A DNA stretch of 64,000 bases. It comes from Sipunculus nudus. Lineage: Eukaryota > Annelida > Sipuncula > Golfingiida > Sipunculidae. The DNA is taken from contig CM049314.1 in assembly GCA_026874595.1 (NCBI GenBank), forward strand, positions 26,857,729-26,921,728, written 5' to 3'. Made by a program: the position numbers and the translations under genes. Positions 23,601-34,356 of the stretch are shown piece after piece. Numbering within the stretch: the stretch's first letter is position 1; the number at the start of each line of letters is the position of its first letter. The notes below the pieces were generated by a model. The model searched no databases and was not told where the DNA came from. It worked only from the letters and a program-made list of their open reading frames with translations.

Positions 23601-26600
23601 ATAACTGACAAGTAATCATAGTTGCAACAGTATGCTTCCAAAAAGAGGAATAAAATCTAAATATCCAAACGTTTGATCTCAGTGTGTTTGCGTGAATGTT
23701 ATATTCTTGTTGCTTTAACCCCAGGCCCTTGAATATTGGCTGGCTTTCCCTTCACTGTAGACCCTGGTGGCCGGCTGAAATTTTCTTTCCTGAAGAAAAG
23801 AAAGGGTTTCCTGAAAATATCAGACAAAGATGCACCGGAGAGGCTCATGTGCCAGAGAAAGATGGTATCGTCGAGTAAACAGCATACTCGCCTTAAGCGG
23901 CTTTTTATTTAATAGATTATAATAGTTTTAATCTATATATGACCGGGCATTTGACTGAAGAATTGCCGTCCACAGGTTCAGCTGACCAGATAAATTTTAG
24001 TGTAAAATATAATTCATATTATATGTATATGGACACGGCAATCTTTGGTAAAAAGATAACTAGTTTTCCAACAGCATGCCCATTGGTCGACAGATCCTAA
24101 TCTGCTGGATACTTTAGCGCACTAATACTGAAGACTGACTTATCATCAACCTTTAAACAATCAGTATTTAAACTATAATACACTGTCTGCTTTGAAGAAT
24201 GAATAACTTCAAGAAATCCTACAAAATGATTCAACATAAAATGCAGTGTTTCAAATATCGTTGTGATTATTTGTGATATGACATGGTTAACACTATGGTT
24301 AACACTGATTAAGTGGGAACACAATTTTCACTCATTCTTATATCTGGAGACTGCAGGATATTTGTACAGTTCTAATTTTTTTCTTTAGTTGGCACTAGGA
24401 AGACGTGAAAAAAAACCTTGTGTCACTTAATATCTTAATCAAATATCATACATCATATTTTTAATACATTTAATGGGAAAATCCTTTAGCAACATGACAA
24501 AAATCATGCATATTAAATCAAATCTTTACAGTTTAAATGTTAGATAAACCTTCGTTTTGACATGCTAGAGATATAATAACATTATCTTCCGTAGTTAGTT
24601 CTATGGCTTCAGCACAGCCTACTCAATCAAGCTTCTGGATATAATGCATTTTTTCCACTTCTATTTTTATCTTATAATTCTTCTGACGTTCTTTCTTTGG
24701 TTGCCCAGAAGTTACTTGCAAAAAAGAAACCTTTAAATAACGTTCTCCCAATTCGAGAGATGCGTGGTTTGATGCATGCATTTAAGATTCTGAACTTATC
24801 AGACAAGGAAGCACACCTACCTGGAAAGACACCTAACAAGATGTTAATGATTTCTAGACTGTTGGCCAGACTCGCTGCTGAGACACCGATGCCACCGAGT
24901 AAGCCTCCACACATAACTACAGTCCGAGCCCCATAACGTTTTATCAAAGGACCAAGAACGATTCCTGTCAAAACCAAATGGCCGACATATGAAGACATAT
25001 AACACCTTATCTGTTAACATTTTATCATCCATAATAACATCGAACAGAAGGTGGCTATTAAATGGTAATATCCTCACAATTGATAACTGTTTAGATACGT
25101 TCATTTATCTATTTAAAAAACGTAAATCACAAACCCAGTTAATTACTTTTGTATGATGTGAAACATGGTTATCAACAGTAATAATTATTAAACTGAACAC
25201 ATATTTATTTGCAAGAGCAAAAAGTTATAGACATAAGGCAACAAGATTCAATTTTTATTTAAAAGCATGCTTCAATACATAGTCATATTTGCTTTTCATA
25301 TTTACAATTTTGTATGGTTTCCCTACATTTATTCTTGAACTTCTCAACTTAGTCTACCATGCATATATTACATAGAATGCTGCAATACTTCTTAGAAATT
25401 TTTACAGAAAAAAAAATTTATTTAAAAGCATGCTTCAATACATAGTCATATTTGCTTTTCATATTTACAATTTTGTATGGTTTCCCTACATTTATTCTTG
25501 AACTTCTCAACTTAGTCTACCATGCATATATTACATAGAATGCTGCAATACTTCTTAGAAATTTTTACAGAAAAAAATAATACAAATCCAAAAGAAATAA
25601 ATGCTTTTCCCTTTATTCAAGATTCCCAAGAGGTTTAATAGAAAACTCACTCGTGTGATGTGGCCGATGTATTGGCGCACCAATGTGTAAAATGTATAAT
25701 AAAATAATTTCCAAATGCGCACATTAAACTTGCTTGTGTAATCACTGCACATTATGAGAAAGAATCGCTCCATCGTTCAATGTATGTTCGGTTATATACA
25801 CTGCTCATATGAATGTGAATCCCTAACTGATATTTTATGATACTTGATGATATTAGATGAGTTTTGCTTTGGTTGGCCTGAAGGCACATTGACTTAAAGT
25901 GATCCTTCACAACTTTAAAGTTTGACTTGAAATAAAAGCCTAACACGCAAGAGTTGTTTATGCCATTATTAGCCATAATTCAGTAGTTTCCTCTAATCCA
26001 GAGAGTTAATTGAATAAGTAAGGTCACAGTGACCTCACATTGCCTTTCCTTTTAGCTGCTGGTTTCTTAATATTTAACTGAAATGAAGGTGGATTCCTCT
26101 GTTGTCATGCGACTTACAGACTAAAGTTTGTATAGACGATTGACAGAGCAAGTATTCATAAAAATTTGCTTATGTCAATGCACATGTTATATATATGCTC
26201 GTATTATTGTATACTTTTAGCAAATGAGATGTTTCTTCTTGTATGTTGTGTGTCAATATATGGTTACACGTGCATAGAACCACACCATTACACAGGAACA
26301 GGTGGGTCCGATATTGTGCAACATCAAACAAAATTCTCAAGCCTAACGATCATGGAGAGTTTAGTTTGACATTTAGTCCTCACACCTCTTTGTCATTTCA
26401 AGGATGTTGTTCTTCGGGCTATACAGCCTGAAAGGATAGAAAGAAGAATGGGGAGGTATATGTAACAAATAAAGCTAATACTAATTAGAAATTATAGAAC
26501 TCCCATTTAAAAGATGTAAACTCTAAAACCTTAAATGGAGTTATTAAGTAGTGGGCCATACATAATTGATGTTTGAAATCCATATGTCAATCAAAACTGG

Positions 26601-28594
26601 AGATATCATAAGAGGTGTGTGATATGGAAATATTAAAGGTCAAGGCCACTCTCATGGTAAAGGTCATGACCCAATTTTAAATGACCTTATCCCATAGCCC
26701 ATATCTATAAATTTGCATAATATGGACAAATCTTTCCATTATTTTTTACTTATAATGCTCACAGTTCTGTCAAGTGGCAATGGTGGGGATATTTAAAGGC
26801 CCGAAAACAAAAATGGATCTGTTTAAGGTCAAAGTCACTCTACCAGTCAAGGTCATGACCCAATTTAGGCTTCGTCCTTTAATCCATATCTATACACATG
26901 TAAAGTTTGATAAAGATCCCTGAAATATTTTCTGAGTTATCTCGCTCAAAGTTTTTCTGCAGCGGCGGGACAGTGCTGAAACCATAGTATTCCCCGACTT
27001 TGTCCGAGGATACAATAAATAACAAAAGTGTGTTAATATAAATTATTATGACATTGTTTTAATACAGGAATTTTCAGCATTGAATTACTAATGTAATAAT
27101 GTAATAATAAAATAATAATAATGGAACAATGTAATAATGGAACATCTATGACAGACCCCATTCTAAGAGGAAAACGATATTTTATGCGAAACAACAGCAC
27201 ACTAACATATAAGTCGCGATAAATTAAATTACACTTATAGGAATTTCTGAAGAAATGACGTTTGGCTGATGAAAAGAAAATTCATGATAGAAAAAAAGTA
27301 TTTAAGCTACCTTATTATTATTATTATACCTTAGAAAGGCCGGGAATGTCTAAAGAATAGACAAGCCAGACAAATTTTATTATTTTTTTTTTTCTTTTGA
27401 TGCGTCAAACGATATTCATATTGCAGCCCGTAGATTTTTTAATTCACCCATTTATTACATATAAATATTGATTAATACTCGTTTTTTCAGTTTTGTATAA
27501 TTCAACTATTCAGAGTATATTAATATCATTTCATACTAGTCTTTTTGAGGTATTATGTAATTCAACCACTTATTGTATATTTATCGATTAACATTTGCTA
27601 TTTTTAACTATTGTTACATACAAAACGGCCATAGGTGAGCATTGCGACATTTATTTAAAGGCATCATTGTGAGAATAAACTTCGCAGGTTTTGAGTAAAC
27701 ATTCAATAGTGCGTCCATTCCCAGCAAATTACATTTTTGTATTACAATCAGTGATAGTACACGCTACATTGCCTGATATATATTTGCTGTGTATAGACCG
27801 CTCAGCTGATCGGTGATGTATTTTGGGAAGCGACAAATAATAAACAGATCAGATGCCTCACCACGTTATTGCACTTTGGACCCCATCTCCTCTACTGCCT
27901 GTGGCCGGAAAAAAAACCAAGCGCACCTAACTGTGTTGATGAAAGAACTGAGCACGTGCTGCGTAATACACAGGGTACAGCACTGACTTGTGGAATCGGA
28001 TTACCGCTACACAGCAAAAGTTTGAGTAGCAGGGTGATTTCTTGTGTTGTACTGGTGTGTATACCAGCTTGATTAGCTCGGCTACATGGTATTTGTTGTG
28101 AGTGGCGCTTACGAAAAAAACAAAGAAATTTCTCCACGCCATAGAGTCATGGTTTTGTACTTTTTGGGCATTTTCAATAGAGTACCCTAAAGGACTCAAC
28201 AAAACGCTCCTTTTTATTGAGCACTGTATGCTGAAAAGAAACGTAAAAGTGCCAGTGACAGTAAAGAACTGGCATGCAAAACTATTCAAACAATAGGTCT
28301 TAACCGCTCATATGGAACATGAGGATGATTGATAAACACACACACACATATATATAATATATATATTCATGAATATGTACCCACAGAGGTCTACATACTA
28401 TTTTTATCAATGTTTAATTTTAATCTGTGAGGTATGTGTCACATTTTCTCATATTTCATGTTTTGTCAAACAAACAAGCTTAATAACCTCAACTGTTGCT
28501 GAATCACTTGTCTCCACTTGCTGACTGACCTCATGCATGAATGGATGATCCCAAGCCTGACTTGGGGAAGCATACTTAATATGACCTTAACGTG

Positions 28595-28651
<57 letters not shown>

Positions 28652-28776
28652 TATTATCCCTTACTATTTGACAATTTTCTTCAGAAGCCTATAGATGTTT
28701 ATACATTCATGAGGTTTGACCAATTGTTTTGTTGAGTCTGCATGTGAGGTATATTGTCGGAATTTATTGTAGACAG

Positions 28777-28828
<52 letters not shown>

Positions 28829-28940
28829 TATATATAATATTCTTTCATATTTGACCACAGAGGCCTACAGATGTTTATACAAGGTTTGACCAATTGTTAT
28901 GTTAAATAGTCTGTGAGATATTGTGGAATTGTTATATTGA

Positions 28941-28971
<31 letters not shown>

Positions 28972-30742
28972 GGTGTTTCTACAAGCAGTTTTGTTCCAAA
29001 ATAAACTCTGTTTTCCCAATATTAGACTTTATTGTTCATATTAACCATTGAGTGACGAGAGAGCGCGAGATGTATTGGAACTTACATCAGTAGAGTTTTT
29101 TTGTCCATTCGTAAAAGAATTTTATAGGGCTGTACAAAAGGTTTTTATTGGCTCAAAAACCCTTTTCATGAGGGTTTTCTAGCACTACAAGAACCTTTTT
29201 AGAAAGGTTTTAATACAGCGCTAAAGGTTTTCCAGAAAACCCATAGCCTAAGGTTCTCCAGAAAACCTTTAAAGGGTTTTTCTATAGGGTCAGTTTAAGA
29301 ACCTTTTAAAAACCTCTAGAAAAACCTTTATTTCTAACAGTGTACTATGTAAGCTCCGTTTCTGATGGTGAACTCAGAGGGCGTATATTACGGGCGGATC
29401 CAGGATTCTGGAAAGGGGAGGGTCCAACCAGGGAAGACTAATAAGAAAACCTAAAAAAAATTGCCCTGATCCAGAAATGGAGGGGTCTAGGAAAGAACAA
29501 TTGGTTTCAGATCCTGAAAAAAAGGTTGTTGGGGCTCAAAAAGAGCACGGTTTTGACCCCCTGACCTCCACCCCCCGGCTCCGCCACTGTATAATATTAC
29601 TTATTCATGTGTGTAGGCAGAACATTCGAAAGGGATTCATTCCACATGAAATTTGTTATCTTAAAATGTTCCAAATATTCTGTATATATACAAATATATG
29701 GAATTTATATTATCGTGTTATTTTGTATACTATATAGATATATAACAGATGTTTCCTATACACTTATACAGACTGATAGCATATTAAAATGTTAATATGT
29801 TTTGCATCGAAAATATAGTCAGCCATTTAATGTGTGGGCAAATGCCTTTTTAACTAATACTTGCATTAGCAATTAGCACGGCACCCTTGGTAAGACATAC
29901 CTTTTCTTACTTTTCATGTTAAAAATACACTGTTGTGTATACATTAAAGTACTTCATCTTGGTGTGATTTGTTTAGGTGCTCTTGCGATTGAAACATAGC
30001 ACACTTATACCTACCTGGTAAGGCGCTCCATTCATTGTAAAACTTGTCAATGACTTTTGTTCATTCTCTTATCCTTCCAAATACGGCAAAGATCATCGCG
30101 GAAAATCACGTTTCCAAGGGACATGCGCAAAGGATTAGATATATATCCCTGCTTTAAATATAACAGGACCGTGCAGCGATCACGCTATTATAACCTGGGC
30201 TGACTATATCTTATAAAATGCGAGTCGATCCCATTCTAACGCTGAATATGTGAATAACGTTTATTAATTTAGATATCTAAGTGTTATCTTTTTTTTAAAG
30301 TATTTCCGCATTTATCTAAACCAAAACCTTGAATATTTAGAATTTGTTTAATTTTCAGAGTCATTTAATTAGCACAAAATGGACTGTTATTCCGATAACA
30401 CAATCAACATGTTTTTCTTCTGAATTCCATTATCATCTCTTTCAACAAACCATATGAGTTTCATACCGAGAAACAAAAACCCACTTAGTTTATGAGAATT
30501 GTGACCGATGCATGTAATAGCATATTTACAATCATACCAATGATTCCTGCGATTCCAACTGTCAGCGATCCGGCAACTGCTGCTTCTGCTTTGCTGACCC
30601 GGAAGTAGTCCACGAATTCCGGAAGGAATACCCCATGTGCCGTAAAGTTGCCGGAAAATAGGCAGAACAACATGAAGGTGCTGAACATAACAACCCATGA
30701 ATATCCATGATCTACGGTGGCGGTCATCTTCTTATTTGCCAT
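17436..30742 (-). CDS. SLC16 (monocarboxylate transporter)-like MFS transporter, five coding exons
   Basis: Exons in coding order are 30742-30538, 24964-24821, 19563-18925, 17968-17843 and 17629-17436. All introns are GT-AG, every junction is phase 1, and the sum is 1308 nt (435 aa plus stop). This is a normal length for a 12-helix SLC16 protein. The N-terminal family motif appears as DHGYSW (residues 11-16, usual form DGGWGW). The helix-5 motif is YFHQRRALAFG (134-144). A charged loop of about 35 residues separates helices 6 and 7, and the C-terminal tail is short and acidic. The helix-8 Arg-Pro is present (IFRP), but the Asp four residues before Arg that proton-coupled MCT1-4 use is Ser, and the helix-1 Lys is absent. 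This points to the orphan MCT groups; substrate unknown. The first coding exon has an acceptor (TTTCTTTCAG) ten bases before the ATG, so a noncoding exon lies upstream. Confidence 0.92.
17843..17968 (-). CDS. SLC16-like exon 4 (helix 11 region)
   Basis: Acceptor TCACATTATAG, donor GTTTGAT, 42 codons encoding AGYIAMENAVLGDIV and GIYMFSYGMGCLLTPPVAG. The ME...VLGD and PP(V)AG words are common near the C-terminal helices of MCTs. Confidence 0.85.
18925..19563 (-). CDS. SLC16-like exon 3 (helices 4-10)
   Basis: Acceptor CATTTTTTACAG, donor GTGAGTAT, 213 codons. It carries YFHQRRALAFG, the central acidic loop (DEEDDQQ) and IFRPIFGFCGD. The 3' half of this exon is the part that recurs as a remnant at 6262-6585. 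Confidence 0.9.
19564..23035. other. intron 2 of the SLC16-like gene, first part
   Basis: AT-rich intron with no reading frame of note and no repeat that I can name. Short frames at 20.1-20.4 and 21.9 kb look random. Confidence 0.5.
23036..23252 (+). mobile_element. small element with inverted termini (GGTGGCGCC)
   Basis: Left end GCGAAATATGGTGGCGCC matches the reverse complement of the right end GGTGGCGCCACCACATTCCG with few mismatches, giving imperfect inverted repeats of about 20 bp around a 215-bp body. A related GTGGCGCCACCAC word is at 16995. One plus-strand frame is open across the element and includes 23083-23313, but resembles no family I know. No target duplication is clear. Confidence 0.5.
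24821..24964 (-). CDS. SLC16-like exon 2 (helices 3-4)
   Basis: Acceptor TTGGTTTTGACAG, donor GTAGGTG, 48 codons, phase 1 at both ends. It encodes GPLIKRYGARTVVMCGG, the usual MFS loop 2-3 signature region, then a helix ending GVFPG. Confidence 0.88.
25255..25580. repeat. 163-bp near-perfect tandem duplication in an intron
   Basis: The block from TTTATTTAAAAGCATGC at 25255 repeats at 25418 with no differences that I can see over about 160 bases, apart from the length of an A run. It is either very recent or an assembly artefact. Confidence 0.85.
26021..26035. promoter_or_regulatory. perfect IR3 nuclear-receptor-like palindrome in SLC16 intron 1
   Basis: AGGTCACAGTGACCT is a perfect consensus of the estrogen-response-element type. 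It lies between coding exons 1 and 2. Function unproven. Confidence 0.35.
26620..27015 (+). repeat. two-unit AGGTCA-rich repeat with tail
   Basis: Units near 26634 and 26821 share TTAAAGGTCAA(G/A)G(C/T)CACTCT and AAGGTCATGACCCAATTT, about 187 bp apart. The end near 26975 (ATAGTATTCCCCGACTTTGTCC) recalls the ends of the other arrays. It is probably a member of the same repeat class. Confidence 0.6.
28320..28970. repeat. (TA)n-bearing tandem repeat in an intron
   Basis: Two to three units of roughly 165 bp. Each has a (TA)n tract (28595-28649, 28778-28818, 28943-28968) and a spacer with AGATGTTTATACA, GGTTTGACCAATTGTT and GTGAG(G/A)TAT(A)TTGT. The first unit is more decayed. Confidence 0.75.
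29100..29345. repeat. cluster of short AAAGGTTTTC/GAAAACCTTT palindromes
   Basis: At least eight copies of AAAGGTTTT or its complement occur in both orientations within 240 bp, for example around 29155-29290, so the single strand could fold repeatedly. It could be a MITE or its core. No termini are identified. Confidence 0.5.
29388..29593 (+). mobile_element. GGCGGATCCAGG-type MITE-like element, copy 1
   Basis: It starts GGGCGGATCCAGGATT and ends CCCGGCTCCGCCACTG, whose complement CAGTGGCGGAGCCGGG mirrors the start. Further copies lie at 43178-43305, about 49600-49745 and, reversed, 59040-59241. Ends of the CAGGGGCGGATCC kind are common in hAT-derived MITEs. Confidence 0.6.
30538..30742 (-). 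CDS. SLC16-like exon 1 (start codon, helices 1-2)
   Basis: The ATG is at 30742-30740 and the donor is GTATGA. It encodes the DHGYSW motif, helix 1 (VVMFSTFMLFCLFSG) and the GVFLPEF segment, typical of orphan MCTs rather than MCT1. An earlier in-frame ATG (30784) lies beyond the splice acceptor and is not used. Confidence 0.88.
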
Positions 30743-30752
30743 TATTTTTTTT

Positions 30753-33012
30753 CTGAAAGAAAAAGAAATAACTAACTTCTGCAAGCACGGGCAGATCTGG
30801 GTGATTTAGGCAATTTGTCAGTGGAGTGTAAGACCTTGGAAATTTGGCCAAGGTCAAAATTAATTAAGTAACACATGGAAATCTTTCACCCATGTTTATT
30901 AATGTGCTAAAAATTGGAGATCCACCGCAAACCCAGGCGTAAGAAATTAAAAATATGTAATAAATGTTTTACACTCGATATACCCTAACAAAATCATATA
31001 AAATTTAACGATATAGAAATGAACCCATCAACCCCTATTAGTCTCCCATCCGTTGGGGGGGGGGGGGGTGGATCAATATGATTAAACAAAATGGGCTATA
31101 AATAACATACTTATATCATCAACTTGGTGTACAATCAAGGAGATTCGAGAACGGATACCGTCCAAAAATCCTTTCGTCACGATATGAGGTCAACGTCGTA
31201 GTGTGCGTTAGTTAAACCTATCCAAAGAACTCTCACCACTGACACGCTCACTACCTTTATGGGCATAAAATTTGGCTGTAAACTTCAGGAGGACCCATTA
31301 TCCGATTTATATCTTATCTGCTAGATTAAAGTCAGGTATGAAAAGATGTGAAGAGCTCTGTGCCCTATATTACGGGTTAGTTTGGCACGCCTGCTGTGTT
31401 CTTAATATATAACTCTCTTTTTTTTACTGACCTAAACATCATAAAACATTTAAGCCTTTAACGTTTACGTGCATATTACTCATTCATTATTTTGCACCGA
31501 TTTAGGTTCACTAAGCGAGTGCAGTGGCTAAGTTTCTGACAGAGGGTACTGCTATAGCCCCTCTGTAAAAAAATAATTTGATATTTTTTTTCAGGATTTA
31601 TGGGAAATATGGAAAATGGTCCCCTCGGGTCACACTTGGCATCGTTCTCGACTTTCAAGACCAAAAACGGGCATTTTCAACAGAGGAATTGCGTAACAAT
31701 GGCTGAGTGAACCAAACATCAATTTTAATATGGATTTGTTCTAAAGTAGTTATGAAACCAATCTGTCTAGGTGAATTCAAGAGCTACAATTGAGACCTCG
31801 TGGTTACAGACCCCTGCTTAATTTAACCAGGAAGAAGTACATTGTATGTGTGGTTGGGCGGAAATGGAAATATTAAAGTCACACTCTGCTTTCAATTAAA
31901 GGCCAAGGATGCAGAATCTTGTTGTGGATGTTCGTTTTTCTGTTTAATTTTATGAAATTAACTTAATTTACAAAGAAACTTTAAATTTATATCAGATATA
32001 GAGTACTTTTGACTGAGAAGCTATGAAGGTTGACTTAATGCACATCTACCATTATCCACATTATAGTTGTGATCCGGGCTTTCATCGTACGTGAATACAG
32101 GTAAGCGATAATAAAAGAAGTGGTCACAAGAAAGTATTGTCAAGTGCATAATTTCTCTGCTTATTTATCTTTTCTCGCAATAGTAGAAAAACAGGACTTC
32201 TGAAGTAAATTAAAAAGCTTTATCGGTTTGATTGTGTCTATTTCATACAACGATATTGACTACCTTGATGATAATGAATAAATGACTATAATTAAATAAA
32301 TAACATGTAATATAGAAACAGAATATGAATAAAACAAAGTAAAATAACACAAATTGATTTATTGACTAACTGATGACTATCGTAAATTTGGTTAGATTTT
32401 ACAGAGCTCTGATTTGCTTCTTAGTTTAATCGCCGGTATTTACGCGAAGGGAACAAGTGTTTTGAAGAGACTATATATCATAGTTGAAGGTACCTTAGTA
32501 CTGAAACTGAATTATTCTTTTATTAATTTTCTCAAAGTCCCCGGACGTCTAAACTCACGATGGGCGTTCTCAGTTAATATCCGATTTTTACCCAAGCAAT
32601 AAAATGAGAAAACCATCAGCAAAACTAGATGTTTGCATTCGCCAAGCGATCATTTGAAAATTCCCGCAACTAAGCGATAAAGGGGAACCAGCTACAAAGT
32701 GTACGAAATTCGAAATTAGATCAAGATTAAAAATAAATATGCGCAAATATGTCTCCTGGGATTAATATTGTGCCAAAAGATGTGTTCTGGATATCAGTCA
32801 TATTGGAGAAAGATGAAGAAGGGAAAAAAAGAGAAAATAATGAAATTTATGGTTAACTTTAAACCCCACCCACAAAAAAAATAAATCAAATATTTATAAT
32901 GAAATTAACCCATCAACCCCATGAACGTCCCCTTTTTACTTGGGTAGGCTTAACGGTTGCAGTGCCACTATCTTTTATACAATCGTGGATCTGGTTTTCT
33001 ATGTTCTCTTAC
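30753..33012. other. 5' region of the SLC16-like gene, unassigned
   Basis: Probably the intron between a noncoding first exon and coding exon 1. It holds a poly-G run (31055-31068) and, at 31560-31700, one copy of a dispersed repeat with GGGAAATATGGAAA and AAGACCAAAAACGGGCATTT, related to 42260-42425 and 57090-57250. Confidence 0.45.
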
Positions 33013-33178
33013 CCATGTTGCCTGTGATTTCCACATTATACACAGGAATTTGAGGCCGATTCCTATAATAAAATTTCCTCCACCGACGACAGCCTTCATT
33101 GCAACATTCTTTAAAATCCAAGTATTCGCTTTTCCTCTTGTCACTTTCACTTATCAGGGAGCCGAAGCAAAATGCCAT
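33013..33178 (-). other. candidate first exon on the SLC16 strand (unproven)
   Basis: From ATG at 33178-33176 the minus strand is open for 55 codons to a strong donor, GTAAGAG, at 33012. A TTTATACA TATA-like word lies about 30 bases upstream (33207-33215). The predicted peptide is rich in Cys, Arg and Tyr (ECCNEGCRRW). If spliced to the acceptor at 30752, the frame would stop, so it would be a leader with an upstream ORF. It could equally be an unrelated gene start or chance. Confidence 0.3.
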
Positions 33179-34286
33179 GACACATGCACCGCAGTGGACC
33201 CTGGGTGTATAAATGAGGGGCTAACCTTGGAATCTGGTGTGTTAAAACGATAGAGTCACCTCAAGGAGACCTGGATCTGCGTGCACGTAGACAGAAATCA
33301 GCTGATGTTTGTGAAGATGTTTTATTACTACCATCCGGGATCCGGCAACAGCCGCAGCTTAAACCACATGTAGGCAAAAAAAACCAAAGGTCAACAACAC
33401 TTCCAGGTATACAAAAGTGCTGCAGCAAAAGCAAACGTACATATAATGACTTTGTTCGACATCCATCAGTAAAACAAAAGCCAATAAAAAAACACTGCAG
33501 AATTCGCAGATAAAACACACGCGAAAACGACATTTATTTCCTCTGATTTTGCCTCGAATATGACGTGTTTTGCATTCACTCTTCGTCAAAATTTAAATTT
33601 AATGGTTATGTTGCACCAAGTTTCTTGTTAACTAAAGCAAGTGTCACTCAATTTCCCATATACGTTAGGTTGAAAACAAATAGGGGGCGCGCGCTCCCTG
33701 CCTATTCCCTTTTAATCACCCTTTGCTATCTGTTTCCATGCACTGTTTCCATGCACTGTCTCAAACCAAAGATGTTTTTAATATAAGTAACTACTGGGAA
33801 TTATATCTTGGACCACTGATACCGAAACTTAAGCTTATATATGCATTGTTTTGTGCTAACATCTGATCGATTTGACAGGGCTTTGTATTTTTTATGATAA
33901 TATGAGTTTTGATAAGTAAATATGGGTCAGCATGAAGATGGCATGAAAAGGAATCTTTTTCAGGCACATTAACGAACGAGTGAGGACTGTTGTTACATTT
34001 TGGAAAATCGACATGTATGTAATAAATTTACTTATTAATTTATACAAGTTTCATGATTGTTCATAATCTCCCCAAGGCAAAGAGTTGCGACAATAAAAGC
34101 GCCCTTCAGTTTTACATGAATTGAGTTTGTTTCTATGCATAGCGGTGGTAGGCAGTGGCATCAAGTTATCTTCAAGGTTGGGGGATGACTCGCAGGGTAA
34201 TGAGATGACTTGCAAGTATAGGGGCTGGGGGGGGGGGGGGGGTTGACAAGCGTGGAAGGTTGTCAAAATTGGGATTAAACCGACAT

Positions 34287-34356
<70 letters not shown>

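Larger units (their letters stand above)
24965..30537. other. intron 1 of the SLC16-like gene
   Basis: Apart from the repeats listed separately, I find no exon or RNA gene. Two overlapping minus-strand frames at 27.89-28.29 kb have no recognisable domain. Confidence 0.5.

Noticed and set aside
24672-24820. Extension of SLC16-like exon 2 past the donor
   Set aside because: The frame stays open, but phase and family resemblance continue only through the GT at 24820 into exon 3.
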